The notes: generated from the letters alone by a model not told the origin. A DNA stretch of 64,000 nt from Peribolospora baueri (GCA_029717555.1 JAMDHS010000043.1:62001-126000), one strand, 5' to 3'. Positions 1 to 12,430 are shown, numbered from the stretch's first letter. Numbers and translations: made by a program.

Positions 1-10
1 CCGCTTTCAG

Positions 11-44
11 CGTGCTCAACGATGCGTGGAACGCGCAGAAATAG
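11..44 (+). CDS. Possible terminal exon of a gene entering from the left edge
   Basis: The window opens with a plausible intron 3' end (ctttcag, bases 4-10). It is followed by a short open stretch reading V-L-N-D-A-W-N-A-Q-K and then a TAG stop at 42-44. This is what the last exon of a plus-strand gene would look like, with most of the gene outside the window. Ten residues are too few to name a product, and chance cannot be excluded. It would lie tail-to-tail with the methyltransferase that ends at 249. Confidence 0.3.
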
Positions 45-248
45 TTCTTATAGGGTATAATAGAGGCGACGGAGAGCGGGAGTAATGGATGAATGGACAT
101 GTGGGGATGTGTGCCTGAACGTGGAAGGCCGGGCGGCCTGGAAGGGCACGGTAAATGTATTCTGAGTGGGCTGAGTGTCTCTTAGCTAGAGGCGAGAGCG
201 ATCTCTTTAGTTTCGAAGGCGGAACGGAGCGATTTTGGATTTCCTCGC

Positions 249-1806
249 CTATACGAGCGACCGTCTGACAAACAGAATGCTCAAGGGGTAATATACATCT
301 ACTTCATCCTCCCAGTCAATCAACTTTGCTTCTTCCTCTTCTTCGCTCGCCCCCACGTCGGCATCGGCCTTGGCCTGAGCCCATCTGGCTTCGTTGAACC
401 ATTTCCCCATCAAGTCTTGGTTTTGCTCCGCCCGCCCTTTGTCCTCCGGGTGTTCGGAAAGGTATGACACATATCCGGACGAACTTCGGTACATATCGAT
501 GAATTTAGCAAAGGTCATCTTCGTCCTGAAGACGGCCTGTGGTTGACTCGCACCCTCCTGGTCGGAGGGGTACAGGATGCGTTTCGCCCACGCCGGCAGA
601 GGCTCAGGCTCGGTACAATTCCAGAAAGTGGGATCGACGTCCAACTTGAGGTGGAGGGTATCCGAGGGGACAAAGGGCGGAGGCGATGGCATGGGAATCG
701 AGTCAAACAAAGTCGCTTGCAACACATAACCCGACGTCGGTGACTGGAGGCGTATGTCCGAGTGCGAGCATAATGGAACGATTACGAGCGGGAGCAAAGA
801 ACAGGAGCAGGAGCCGTGAGAATGGTTGAGATGTCCATCAGCCATGCCTTTCGTTCCTCCTTTCTCCTGGTTCCAGAATAAGGTGCATTCTTCCTTTCGG
901 AACCCTCACCGTATCATAGTAATTTCCGAGGCCATCTGGATCGTAGAATAGATCGTGAACATATCGGTTGAGAACGGGCTTGCCGACGACCAGCCTCGCA
1001 GGGTAGCCCTGTCGTAGATACGAAACAAACGAGAAGGATAAGAGGATAGGGACAAAAGGACTGAGTGACAAGACATTTCGACCCCTCGCATCTTTGATTG
1101 ACGACTATGCTCACCCAGAAAGCGAGCGTCCCGCCTTTCCTCACAATCCTGGCCATCTCGTTCCAGACCTTGGCGCCGCCGGGTTCACCGAACCAGTCGA
1201 ACCAGTGTACAGCGGTGGCTGCGACGACGAGATCAACGCTCTGATCGGGCAAGCCAGTGGCCTCGCCAGAGCCCTCCTTGAAGGCTATAGTGTGGTGAGA
1301 AGGAAAAGGGGGAACGCCGGGGATGGAGGATGGGTCTAGGGAACTTGCGGTGGAAACCATCGCGGCGGAAAGGTCGACGCCAGTTACGGTGGAGAAGCGA
1401 GAGAGAAGCGGAAAGGTTCCTTGCCCTGCGCATCCATTTGCAAGCAACGACGGTGACGAGAGGAGCGGTCAGAAAGAGATGGGGTGAGATAGATGGTGGA
1501 TGATCCGGCTGCCATAGACAGCTCCGTCTATCGAGCGTACTTATAAGACCCATCGGCCTTCGCCGCTTGCTCACCAATCCCACAGCCCACGTCGACAGCT
1601 GCCTCCCATCTAGCGAGATCGAGATTGGCGACTGTATGAACTTGGTTTTCTGTCTTTTCTCCTCCTGCTTGACCGAGGTTGGCAGCACTGCTTGCAGCAC
1701 CTTGGGCATGATAGGCGAAGACGAGATCAAAGATGGTCTGGGGATAGAAGGGCCGAGCGCGGACGTAATCGCGCGCGTCGAACGTCTTATGTGAGAAGGA
1801 GGCCAT
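249..1806 (-). CDS. SAM-dependent methyltransferase (Crg1/trans-aconitate methyltransferase-like)
   Basis: Class I SAM-dependent methyltransferase of the Methyltransf_11 type, resembling fungal Crg1 and Tmt1-like enzymes that methylate small molecules. Translation starts at ATG 1806 (MASFSHKTFDARDYVRARP). Exon 1 ends near 1575 in the middle of motif I; splicing the GTGAGC donor to the acceptor at 1426 restores VDVGCGIGQGTF, the glycine-rich SAM-binding loop. The next exon carries TGVDLSAAMV (acidic motif II) and VDLVVAATAVHWFD, the typical post-motif with the HWF triad. A third exon begins GYPARLV, and the last, ending at TAG 249-251, holds a Trp-rich tail and acidic DWEDEVD. The junction between the last two exons (about 700-850) is uncertain. 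The substrate cannot be told. It shares a roughly 400 bp divergent promoter with the aldo-keto reductase at 2209. Confidence 0.85.
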
Positions 1807-2208
1807 GGCGGAGAGTCGGGCATTGTGAGGTGGGTTAGGTGAGCAGATCGTAGAACGCCTGCTATCTTATCACATCGCGGAGCGGATCACGCCATTGACC
1901 GCAGCAAGAAGACCGGCAAGTGGAGGTCGACGTCGTGTTGGACGACGTGGAAGTCGGCTTCTCGAGCGGCGTCGCCGAGTCGTCTGATGGCAACATCGAC
2001 CACCTCGCTCGTCCGGTCAACCAGCCTGCCCTGCTGAGCTCAGCCGATGAATGCTTACTCGCTTCTACCGCCCTCTTCCTTGCCCGTAGTTCCCGCCTCG
2101 ACCGCGCCGGGACTGCCGTAATCGGGTAAACCTCCGGCGGGGGGAAAAAGTGGAAGAGAACACTTCTTTTTCTTCGCTCTCTTCGTCCATCTTCGTCGGA
2201 GACCCACC
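1807..2208. promoter_or_regulatory. Divergent intergenic region between methyltransferase and ARA2-like gene
   Basis: About 400 bp separate the start codons of two divergently transcribed genes, so it must hold both 5' leaders and promoters. I see no clear TATA element. The stretch just before the ATG at 2209 is rich in TCTTC pyrimidine runs, common in fungal leaders. Open frames here look like chance. Confidence 0.5.
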
Positions 2209-4688
2209 ATGCCCCTCGTACCCGTCGATGTCCCACCCGCACCACCAGTGCCACCACCGCTCCCTCCACGCCTCCTCGAAGAGGGCTCTCAAGACCTTCC
2301 CAGAGAAGACCTCCTGGATTGGTGGAACCGAACGCTTTACGCCCCTTCGGACGACGGTGGCCATCACCATGGCGGGGAGGAGGCGCCGGACGGGAGGAGC
2401 ACAAAGAGGAAGAGGGTCACGGAGGTGCCCCTCGAGCAAGGAATGAGCCCCATCGTCTTCGGATGCGGGATCCTGTGAGGTTTTGCTGTGTTTTCCGCAG
2501 TCGGTCCATGCGTAGCGTACCGTACATGCATGTATTGCTTGAGCGTTTCCATTGACTTTTTATTTCTCCGTCCTTCCACTTCGTGTCGCTAGGGGCTCGG
2601 GCATGTACAACTCTGACTCCACGCTCACCGGCTCCTTGCCTGCTCGAGCTATCCGACTGGCTCTCCGATACGGCGTCAACGCCCTCGATACCTCACCGTA
2701 CTAGTGAGCTCATCGAGCCGTGTCCTCTCTTCTAACCCCTGCTCACCATCGCTTCACACTCCTCCCAACCACTCCGCAGTCACCCCTCCGAACTCTCTTT
2801 GGGCCGAATCCTCCGCACCCTGCATCTCTCAGGAGAAGCACCACGCGATACCTACTACCTCTTTAGCAAGGTGGGCCGATACGGTCCTCTGAAACGCCAC
2901 TTTGACTACTCGCCTCAAAGGGTGAGGAGCAGCGTGCTGGAGAGTAGGAGGAGATTGAACGCCGGCGGAAGTGATGTGCCAGGTGCGAAGGAGGACGGGT
3001 GGTTGGATGGAGTTTGTGAGTTGGCGAGCTTGTTCTTCTTGCCATTCTGGAATAAGTGGACGCTCTCGAGAGAGCACCTCTCACACTCCGCTGCTAACCG
3101 CTTCCCGTGGTCGCTTGTCTTCCTTTTTTTCCATCTCTTAACATCTAGATCTGCACGACGTCGAGTTTGTCGCAGAGTCCGTCGGCCCCTCCAACTCGGC
3201 CGGGTTCCACGCCCTCGAAGGTCTCACTTCTCCTTCCATCGCCGCCAGCATGGGCCTTGCTCCGGGAGACGAGGCAAAGTCCTTCGGCCCGGGAGACGAG
3301 AAGGTGCTCGAGGCGGTGTGCGAGCTGTGGAGGCTCAAGGACGAAGGCGTGATCCGCCGAGTCGGCATATCCGGCTACCCTCTGCCCACGCTCCTCCGGC
3401 TCTCGCGCCTCATCGCAGCTTCACCGCCTTACCGTCCCTTGGACATGCTGCTCAGCTACAGCCACCACACACTCTCCAGCTCGCTCCTGGACGCATACCT
3501 TCCCTTCCTTCGCGCCCCGATCAACACGCCCCGTGGCATTGTTCCCGCGCCGCTCATCCTCAACGCATCCCCCTTCAGCATGGGCCTCCTCGTCGATGGG
3601 CCCCCTCCCGCGTGGCATCCCGCCAGCGAAGAGCTTAAGGGAGCCTGTGTGCGTGCGAGCCAAGCGCTCCAGGAGCATGGCACCGGGCTTAGCAAGGTCG
3701 CGCTAGGGTTCGGCATTGGGCCCGAGGTGGACGGCGTGGATTGGAGGATGCACCACGGGAAGGGAGAAGGGAGACACAGGTTGCGCACACTCGTCGGGCT
3801 CAGCACGCCCGATCAGGTACATGAAGCTGTGGAGGTGAGCGCCTTCGTATGCCCTTCTGGTCCGTCGCATGGCGTGGCTGCGTCAACCGGGGTGTGTGCT
3901 CACTGCGCTGTCTTCCTTTCCTTTCGTAGGTCTTTCGTGATCTTTATTCTCCTCTACCGGCCGCTCCAACTGCTACCGCTGTTGCGGATTGCACTATGCC
4001 GGAGACCGTCGGCCCATCTGCTCCGACTTTGCACCCTTTGCGGCATTCAGTTTCGATTACGACTAATGACGGCGATTCGTTAGGAGGAGGCGAAGATGAA
4101 AAGGAGAAGGATGGAGCCGCCGTGGGAGTTGAGCGCCACGAGGACGAGGAGGACGAAGAGGACGAGGAGGAGGACGTAGAGACGAGTCTGACGGCCACCT
4201 CCTCCACCGCACCCTCCACCGCAGCACCTTCTGTCTTCGACGACGTCCGACCCACTTTCGGTCATTGGTCTAACGTGGACACGGCTGAAGTCGGAGGGGG
4301 AGTTGGAAGCAGCGTGGGGATGTCGTCCCCCCTCGTTACGACTCCGTCTCTCTCACCGCAGCACACGGGTGGCAGCCTCGAAACGACATCAAAACCATCG
4401 TCGATTGCAGCCCAGGCCATCGTCGCCACCACTTCCTCCCTTTCTCCTCCTCACCTGTTTGCGCGCATCCGCTCAGCAGCAGAATACGAAGCGTCGCGCC
4501 TGCTCTTACCACCAACGATGCAGCGCAGCACGGCTCCTCCCATCGGCCCCAAGGGCACGGAGACGAGGAGGGAGATGATGCTTCGCAAGAGGAAGGAGGC
4601 GAGCGTCTTGGAGGACGCCGTGAGGACGGTGATGAGAGAGTGTGGCGTGTTGGGCTGGGACTGGGAGAGTCCCGGACCGGAGGCGTGA
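2209..4688 (+). CDS. ARA2: Aldo-keto reductase, D-arabinose 1-dehydrogenase type, with long acidic C-terminal extension
   Basis: Family match is to yeast Ara2/plant L-galactose dehydrogenase-type aldo-keto reductases, which oxidise aldoses with NAD(P) in the D-erythroascorbate pathway. Five exons fit: 2209-2474, 2593-2703, 2780 to about 3020, about 3149-3834 and 3930-4688. Splicing restores FGCGILGSGMYN, then ALRYGVNALDTSPYYHPSEL (catalytic Asp and Tyr), SKVGRYG, YLHDVEFV and GISGYPLPTLLRLS. STPDQVHEAVEVFRDLYSPL marks the usual family C-terminus. Beyond it the last exon continues for more than 200 residues. That tail has an acidic run (EDEEDEEDEEEDVE), a Ser/Thr-rich middle and a basic helix ending WDWESPGPEA. 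The extension is not expected for Ara2 and may be disordered. The N-terminus is proline-rich. Core identity is strong; the role of the tail is unknown. Confidence 0.88.
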
Positions 4689-5206
4689 TGGGACGGGTCA
4701 GCGCGGGGCGTGCACGGCACGCGCGTGGTTCGTCTCTCTATCCTATAGATTTTCTCATTCTCCTTTCTTCACCTTTAAATCTGTTTTAATTCGGGTTTAT
4801 GGTGCTGCGCCTTCCCTACGGACGTCTCGTTGCCTCCACCAGTGCACTTTTAGTCAGATTTGGGCGCCGGCGCCGGACAGCCGCTGAAGGAGCTAGTCGG
4901 CTGTTGTTCCTACGAACGGGATCGAGGCCCTGTCGCGGCCGTCCACCAAGTATACTAGATTAATTTGATGATGCATTCACAAGTTCTCATTTTGCCTTGT
5001 CGTCTTGCCCTGCCGGGGACGTTGGCTTTCCGGACAATCCGTGCAGGCCGAAAAGGAGGCAGGAAGTCGTGGGCAGGCACGCTATGGGCACGGCGGTGCG
5101 ACTTCGCGCACGTGATGCTGAGTGTGTCTATGCGTCTCCACGCGTCGGCGATCGCCGGACCACCACCATCTCGCTCCACGAGTCGACGACGACGACGACG
5201 ACGATC
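4689..5206. other. Intergenic region
   Basis: About 520 bp between the ARA2-like stop and the next start on the same strand. It begins with T-rich sequence suited to a 3' end. The second half stays open in frame with the downstream gene back to about 4997, with an in-frame ATG near 5085, so the downstream protein could begin earlier than I annotated. Confidence 0.4.
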
Positions 5207-7400
5207 ATGGCCAGACGGAAAGCCTTCGCGATGCGCTCGGGGGCCCCTCCAGCTCCGACGAATACGAGAACGCCTCTTCGTGACAAGGGTTTACCGCCTA
5301 ACGTGGCCGCTCCGCCGACAGCTGCGATGGCAGCTTCTCCCGCAAAGCAGCCTCTTAAGAGCGGCGGTGCGCTCAGCTGGACCGCTCCCACCAATTTGTC
5401 TGAGCGTGCCCGTGCGGGCAAGGCCGGAGCTCGAGGCGGTGCGGCCGTACGAAAGCGCATTCGGACGCGCGGGACCGGAGAGAACAGGCTGGCGGACGGG
5501 AGCATGGCGGAAAGTTTGTCCCTCACGCCTGTACAGCAGACGCCGCGACATCGTCAGGCTTTGGCGTCCGCTAATGCGATTTCTCCCAGCCGATCACCCT
5601 TTAGGAGGGCTAGGATAGGCAAGAAAAAATCGGCAGGGCCGCTTCATGTTCGTCAGTCTTCGCGTGCAGTGGAAGAGCCGGCGCCGGGGACGGGAGGAGA
5701 GATGCCGGTGCCATCGACTCCAGTCTCATCCACCCGCCAACGTCGTCTCAGCGGAGGGCGGGCTGACTCTCTTGCCCTCGTGTCCCCTGGCCTGAGTCCC
5801 ATCTGCTATGGCTCTCCAGGCCCTGCGCTTGACCACGACAAAAAGGCCGGAGAGCTGGATGACGAGGACGAGGAGAACATGCACCCGCATGCGAGCCTTG
5901 GCGCCGGAGGCGGCATGTTCAAAAGGCTGACTGGCGGAAGCGCCCCTCGGCGGAGACCGCTTGTAGAGCTTCCCTTGAACGTCGTTCCAATGGGTGGATT
6001 GGGTCAAGGTGTAAGGGTGAGTCGCACACTTTTAGGAATCTTCCTCTCATTGATTCCCTAACGATATTTTATCCACTTGCTCATTTCCTGCGTGGACAGC
6101 CTGCTAGCGTGATCGAGCGTTCTGTCGAAGGACTCTTGTCCTCTGCGTCCCCTCCCTCCCCAGCCCAGCGTGAAAATATCCATCCGTGGGCATCCCCATC
6201 GTCTGGGAAGTCTTCGCCATCCGTTCACTCGTCCGACGATCCCTTTGGCCTACTGGCCGCAGAGCGCGCGGCAAAAGCGCACAGGATCGTCAAGGCAGCT
6301 ACGACCGGAGCGATGAATGCCGAGGGTCTCGACGGATCCCCGAAACAGCGCATATACGCGGGTTCCGAGGCGAGCGGACCCTTGAACATGTCCAATGACA
6401 GGCCCGCGTTCGCCACTCCCAGCCCGCCGCCCGTTTCTGCTGTCCTGGCACAAGGTCGTTCGCCCCATTCCCGCGCCGGCCGCGACGATATAGGCAAGGT
6501 CTCTCTGACTGCTGGTGACAACAGCAGCGAGCTCGAGTACCTTGATGTTCCGGATCTTAGTCGCGGCTCTGGATTGGCGTTGGTCGATCCATCGGCCGCG
6601 AAGGGACAGCCAGTCGAGTCGCGCGCAGGGAGAAGGCGCCCAGGTCCGCCCGTGACCTCGGATCTTACGGAGTTCTCAGCTAGCGAGAAAGAGGGCATCG
6701 AACCCGTACGGCGCACGGGAAGGGCGCGCCCAGCTCGTAATGGCTCGTCGACATCTAGCGCGGCACACAAGCGAAAGGAGGAGAGGGAGGGGAAGCTGCG
6801 CTCTGCGGAGTTGGCAGCTCTCCTCCCACGGCGGAGGCCCAGAGCGGCGGTGACGGCGGCCAAGATGTCCAGCGTGGGTGAGGAGAAGGAACTGGAGCTG
6901 GGACGTCGAGGGAGAGAGCGTCCCGGGAGAGCGGCGAAGGCGTCGAAAGGATCTTCTGAGAGGGAAAGCGGCAAGACGGGTAACCGGAAAAGGAGGGCGC
7001 AGGGTAGGGAGGAGGACGGGTGGGAAGACGATGACGTCCGGCCCCGAACGAAGCACCGCACGACCAAGGGCACAGGCAAAGCCCAAGGCAAGGACAAGGC
7101 GGCGAAGAGCAAAGGCAAGGTCCAACCTTTGAAGGCAAGCAAGGCCACGCGGCGGATGGAATCTCCACTCAAGTCCGTGGGATCGAGGGAAGGGGAGAGT
7201 GATGTGAGCGAGGTGAGGTTTCTTTCCTGGCGCATGTGCTGTACGCCGTCGAACGGGAGGAGCAGCCGAACGATGAACTGATCGTCCCCCCCATTTTTTA
7301 ATATCCATCACAGACTCTCCTGCGCGAGCGACAGGGACGCTTGCAGCACTACAAGGACCTGGAGGATAACTACGACCTCGAGGAGGAATGGGTGGTTTAA
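5207..7400 (+). CDS. Unrecognised basic, largely disordered protein (possible nuclear/chromosomal factor)
   Basis: Three exons: ATG 5207 to about 6010, about 6101-7212, and 7314-7400 (TAA 7398-7400), giving roughly 670 residues. I do not recognise a folded domain. The sequence is Ser/Pro/Arg-rich with many SP/TP sites, a short acidic stretch (DDEDEENMHP), a conserved-looking DPFGLLAAERAAKAH motif, and a Lys/Arg-rich block suggesting nucleic-acid binding or nuclear import. A separate small last exon encodes a charged C-terminus (RLQHYKDLEDNYDLEEEWVV). A short FG-containing motif, a basic middle and an acidic C-terminal peptide loosely recall sororin-type cohesin regulators; that is inference only. 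In-frame sequence upstream could extend the N-terminus. Confidence 0.7.
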
Positions 7401-7784
7401 GTTGGGCTGATCTGATGCTGTTCGGCGAACGTGCGCTTATGCTATCCGCGCCGTTCTCGCCTGCTTGTCGTATTTTTCGTACCCTGTTCGTTTGCTTTCC
7501 AATGTGCTATTATTGACTTTGGCGTTTCACGCTATCCGTCTGTTTTCGGCTGTTGTCCTCTGTTCGCGACTCGCTCGTGTATCGTAGCCGTCTCGTTTCC
7601 CATCGTCGTCGAGAGCAAACGAATGCCTCGTCAAGGAAGAATGTATCAGTGTTTGGAGATCGAGCGAGGGCGCGCCGTTCGACGGTAAAACGCGTCTCTG
7701 CGTCCAGCGCTCCCTTTTCAGATCGTGGAAGATGGGATTCGAGAGCGGAGAGGCGACGGGGGCTAGAAGGGCTCGACATGTGGT
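7401..7784. other. Convergent intergenic region
   Basis: About 380 bp between two converging stop codons. It holds T-rich then mixed sequence suited to opposed 3' ends. No gene-like coding signal seen. Confidence 0.5.
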
Positions 7785-10139
7785 TTACGTGTCCCCATCG
7801 TAACCGCCAGTGCGCCCGAAGCGGAACGTTTCCTTGAAGTGGCCCAGCCTGTCCTCGAGACCGGTGAAGCAGGTTTGTGCGCGGATTTGGAGGGCCTGGA
7901 TGGAAGAGGTGGGCGGGAGGTAATGAGGGGGCATGCGAGCGACATGTCGGCAACAAAAAAAAAGTCGCGCAAAGACGAAAGACGAACGATGGCGCGGGAC
8001 GCTTCCGACCCGACACGCACCTCTGGCAACCACGTCTCTATCTGCTGGATGCGCTTTTCGTTCGTCGGGTGGGTGCTCAGAAAGCCCGAGGCGGTGCCTA
8101 GCCAGCTAGCGAGCAAGCCCCTGGACGTGGCTCCGGATTCCATGAGCTCCGCCGTGGACATGCGACGCCACAGACTGCGGGGAATGGGAGGGGGGGGGGG
8201 CAGAAAGGGTAGCGGAGAGAAAATGGTCATTCGAGGGCGCACGGAAATAAGGGCGCCGGGAAGGAACGGAGCCAAACTGACTTGGAGGCCTCCCGAGGAT
8301 CAAAGCAGGCGAGTGACGTGATGCGCAGACCGAGATAGTCGGCTGGGTTGGCAGGAAAGAAAGAAGAGGGGGAGACCATGGACGCATGGATAGCAGCGGT
8401 GAGTCAAAGTCGGAAGGGAGTGCCGAACGAGACGCGAGCGAAAACCGAGCCGCGCACCTTCGCTTTCAGCCTTGCGCGAGTTGGGCAACCTGTCGCACGC
8501 GAGATGTAGGAGACGAATGTTAGGGATCCCGAGCGCGCTGATGACGAGGAGGATGATGGGCTCACTGTAGGAGTAGAGTCAAGCCCATTCTACTCAAGCC
8601 GACATCAAACCCGAGCATTTGAAGGACTTGGCCGAGGAAGATGAGCACCTTGAGCGAGGACACCTTTTCCGCCGAGTGTCGCGCAACTGGTTCGGCGCGA
8701 CAGGAAAACGAATCAGTCGGCGGGGAACACGGGCGTCGAGCGAAGAGGTGCGACTTGGAATCAGAATTCAGGAGGCTCACTGGTGTGGGCAATCTCTGCG
8801 AATCGGTCACCCCGCGGGGCGTGCGGAGCGACAGAAAAGGGAGGGACGGCGAGCACGCGCGAGATGAGCGTTGAGGCTGGCGGCAGCGGCTCAGAGCCGA
8901 CGCGCAGGTCGTACGACTCACCGTGGCCCAAGACGGTGGCGAGACCGTCTTCGTTGCGGCAGATGGGGAGGATACCGGTGAAGACGAATATCTTGCCGCC
9001 TGTTGGAGATAGGAAGGGGAAGAAAGACAAAGGAAGGCAGGCAGGCTGGTTGATGAGCGTCCCTTCGAGCAAGTGGATGGAGGAGCAGACGCACCAGGGA
9101 GGACGAAAGCGTTTCTGTTGCGGTCATCCTTGATGACCAACACCTCCCACTCCGTCCCTCCCGCCTCCACCTTTTGCCCCACTCCGCTCCAGGCCGTCTC
9201 TTGTGGTGATCCGACCTGTGTGTGAAGCGAATCGGCGCCGGGAGCCCTCTCAGAAGCGTCGATGACCCTCTGGGCGACCTGCCTGACGTAGCGCGACGTG
9301 GGGTCTGAAGGCGAGAGGATCCTGCCCTTGTACTCGCGGAGCGTCTCCTTGTATGCATCGATTCCCATCCTTCGCTCTTCCTCCGGGCTCACGTCAATGA
9401 AACGAAGGCGACCGGTGATGGGCACTCGCTCGAGGTGGTAGAGGTAATAGAGGGCGGCGAGGGCGAAGAGGAGGACGAGGAGGGGTGGAGGAGAGCCTCC
9501 GAAGCGGTGGAAGAGACGTCGCCAAAGCGCCTGCAAGGCAGCATAGGTGCTAGCCCGTAGTCGCTCCAATTCGTTCCCCTCTGGACCGCCTTTCCCCGGC
9601 CCTGGTCCACCTGGGAAGCCGCCGCCGCCGTTTCCTGGGCGCCGATCGCCGAAGCGTCGGTATGTCGCGTACGGCCTAGGTCGCGCGACGGCGAGAGGCG
9701 AAGAGGAGGGCCAAAGAAGAGGCGTAGAAGTGCTTCCCGGGCCTACCTGAAAGAGAAAGCGCCGACGAGGGAGGGTGATCGAGTACGACGGGCGAGGAGG
9801 TGAGAGGAGGGTGAGATGATGTTCACGTATGTTCGAGAGCGCAGGTTCGAGGGAGAGCGTGCGAAATGGCGCAGAGGAGGACGGCGCCGGGCCAATGGCG
9901 GTCGCTCCTGGCCCGGCGGCGGGACGAGGGAAGCGGGAAGAAGAGGGAAGAGTGATGACGGCGCATGCTGTACACGCAGAAGTGGAGGAAAGCGAGCGTG
10001 ATGGCCTCGTCGGTCGAGATGAGCTTGCTCCCAGTCGGAGAAGCGAGGGTGGCTGCTGCCGCAGGGGCTCTGGGGCGAGTAGGAGAGAGCGCAGGAGCAG
10101 GCTCGAGGGCGGTAGAGCCTTTGCTGTGGTGAGGAGCAT
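7785..10139 (-). CDS. OMA1: Mitochondrial inner-membrane metalloendopeptidase OMA1 (M48 family)
   Basis: Oma1 is the stress-activated zinc peptidase of the inner mitochondrial membrane. Start is ATG 10139; the first ~130 residues are Arg/Ser/Leu-rich and poor in acids, as in a mitochondrial presequence. A hydrophobic segment ([19 protein letters not shown]) follows, then the Oma1 family stretch [18 protein letters not shown] and [19 protein letters not shown]. Splicing joins [15 protein letters not shown] and, across the next intron, LGHEIAHT, the HExxH zinc site. A later exon has hydrophobic [14 protein letters not shown], then [15 protein letters not shown] with the third zinc ligand Glu, CFDPREAS, and [16 protein letters not shown]. 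The protein ends [10 protein letters not shown] at TAA 7785-7787. All catalytic landmarks are present, so it looks intact. An optional intron near 9745 cannot be ruled out. Confidence 0.93.
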
Positions 10140-10956
10140 TTCGAACCGTGCGACCTGTGCTCGCTATGGGAGGTAGCAGTCGATGTGGTTCGTCTTGAGT
10201 GGGTCGAACGAGTCCGGGGGGACGATGATGATTCAGCAGGGATGTAAGCAAGTGATCGACGGATCGCCGCAGCAAGACGACCTGCGTCCGTCGTCCACGC
10301 CGTTCAGCTTTCGTTCGCCTTTCCCAAACGCCGTGCCCATCCAACACGATCATGTATAAAAGGGGCTTGCCGATGTTTCTGTTTCCCTTGCTTCGCACTG
10401 AGACACGCAAGCATTCGGTGGCCGACATGACCGACGCCGAGCGAGACGAGCACTGCAGCGCGTCGCAAAGGCTCACAGTGCGCAAGTACTGCACGTGGGC
10501 AGACGGAACATGTATGGGGCACTCGAGACGGCACAATCCTGGGATATCGTCCACCCGGAGAAGGAAGAAGAGGACGCGGGCGGCATGCCCGCCTCACACT
10601 TCTCTTCTCGGCTCCAGTTTTTTTTTTTCGTTATTTTTTCCTCGTTGCCTGACGCCAGTATGTGTGCGCACGACGAGATGGCCGTCGTCGTGCGCTGTCG
10701 TCGTGCGCTGTGGATGAAGGTCAGGGCGGAGGGAGGGCACTGAGGTTGTCGCCCGAGCCGCTCCCCTCCGCGCCCGCACATGCGCTTTCACGAGCGAGCG
10801 AGTGAGCAACCCCTTCAATAGCACCGATCGACGCACGGACCCTACTGCCCCCTTCCTTCCTTTCTCCTTCCTTCCTTCCTTCCTCGACCGATCGAACGAA
10901 CAAAACGAACAAAACGAGCCCAACCGGAACCGAACGAAAAAAAAAAAGGATGTGAA

Positions 10957-10985
10957 AAGAAAAGAAAAGAAAAGAAAAGACAAGA
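10957..10985. repeat. GAAAA-type simple repeat
   Basis: Several consecutive AAAAG pentamer units, directly after a run of A's, within the long intergenic region upstream of the G-alpha gene. Confidence 0.8.
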
Positions 10986-12394
10986 AAACGACTTGCGTGC
11001 GTGCATGCGGAGCGGAGCAGTCTTGCCGAGCACCTAGCACCGAGCATGCACGCACGCACGTCGCCGTCGGGTTTCGGAAAATTTTCTTTTTCCCCAAGTT
11101 CCTCCCTCTTGCTCGTGCTTGTGCCGGCGCGGTGGGGTCGGGGTCAAATGGTGGCCGAGGGACTCTTTTTTACTTATGTGAGTTGAGCAAGTAGAGAGAT
11201 CGACAGATAGACAGATAGAGTGATAGATTGATAGATAGGGGAGTTTTTTGAGGGTCGACGACGTGGGCTCTGCAGCATCGATGGACTCGCTCGCTCGCTT
11301 GTCCAACGTCTCCCTCCCTGGCAGGGCGAGGAACAGCCACCCAGCCTGCCAGCCAACCAGCCAGTCTGCCTGCCAACCTGTCAGGGCCAGGAACAGGGCC
11401 ATGTGACGCAAGCGGGAGCGTCCGAGTTGCTTTTTCATGCCATGCTGCAGTAGGGGAACATGGACGTGGACGTGGACGTGGGACTAGTCTGCGAAAACCG
11501 AAAGTCGGCAAGGACCGAGACCAACGGGGAGCGCGTCGACCATCACGCGACGCGACGCAGCGCCCATATATATGTGTCTCTCTGTGTGTGTGCGTGTGTG
11601 TGTCTATGACTGGCGTATGACGCTGGCCACGTTCGCGTCGGCGGAGCACACAACGCAACACAGCGCGGTCGTCGAGCGCTCGCTCGACGAAGGGAAGCGA
11701 GTAGGAGGCACGTTAGACACGCGGATGTGGCGGACGCTCGAGCACACTTTGCTCGCGGCCTGCAGATGCGAGCGCCTGCGGCGGGCGGGAGGAAGGAAGG
11801 GTGGGTGTGCGTGTGCATTCGTTTGGACGAGCGTTGGAAGAACGAATGCGCAGACCTACTAGTCCTGCGACGACGACGACGACGACGACGACACGGGGTG
11901 TGGGATGACGACGGGCCGCCGGATGTCGGTGGAAGGCATAACAAGGCACAAGATAAGCTATAAGGCATCATGGGATCGCATCGCATCTTGGGCCATCACA
12001 AAAAATCGCAGTGTGCATCTGAGAAATACGAAAAGAATACTAAGAATAGCCGGTGGAGGGACTGGACGGGCCTATGTGGGGGATGGATGGCGGTCGCGTC
12101 GCTCGCTATCGCTATTGTCCGGGGAGTGCCCAGGTCGGTCGACGCTGGCAGTCGGTGGTGGTGCGCAGGGGACGAACAAGCGGGGCGTTGGTTGGTTGGT
12201 TGGGCGTGCAGGAGGGTCGCTTCGGTCGGGTGAGCGGGGCGGCGATCGACGGATGGGTTGCGTTGGCGCGGACTGGAGGGTGCGAGTAGTGGGCGGGGGA
12301 AGACGAGGCGTGGGAGAGCGTCGGTGGGTCGCGGGGGAAGGGAGTGAGTGGGTCGGGAGAGCGATCGGAGGGTTAGGAAAAGGCGGGAAAAAAT

Positions 12395-12430
12395 AAAAGA
12401 AAAAGAAAAAGAAAAAGAAAAAGAAAAAGG
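12395..12430. repeat. GAAAAA hexamer repeat
   Basis: About five consecutive GAAAAA units, a purine-only simple repeat roughly 1.2 kb before the G-alpha start codon. Confidence 0.8.

Noticed and set aside
6225-7235. Long minus-strand open frame opposite the basic protein
   Set aside because: Low-complexity shadow of the Lys/Arg-rich plus-strand gene; no domain and no sensible splice context.
11566-11605. TG/TC repeat considered as a promoter or origin element
   Set aside because: Imperfect dinucleotide microsatellite with no adjacent gene start.
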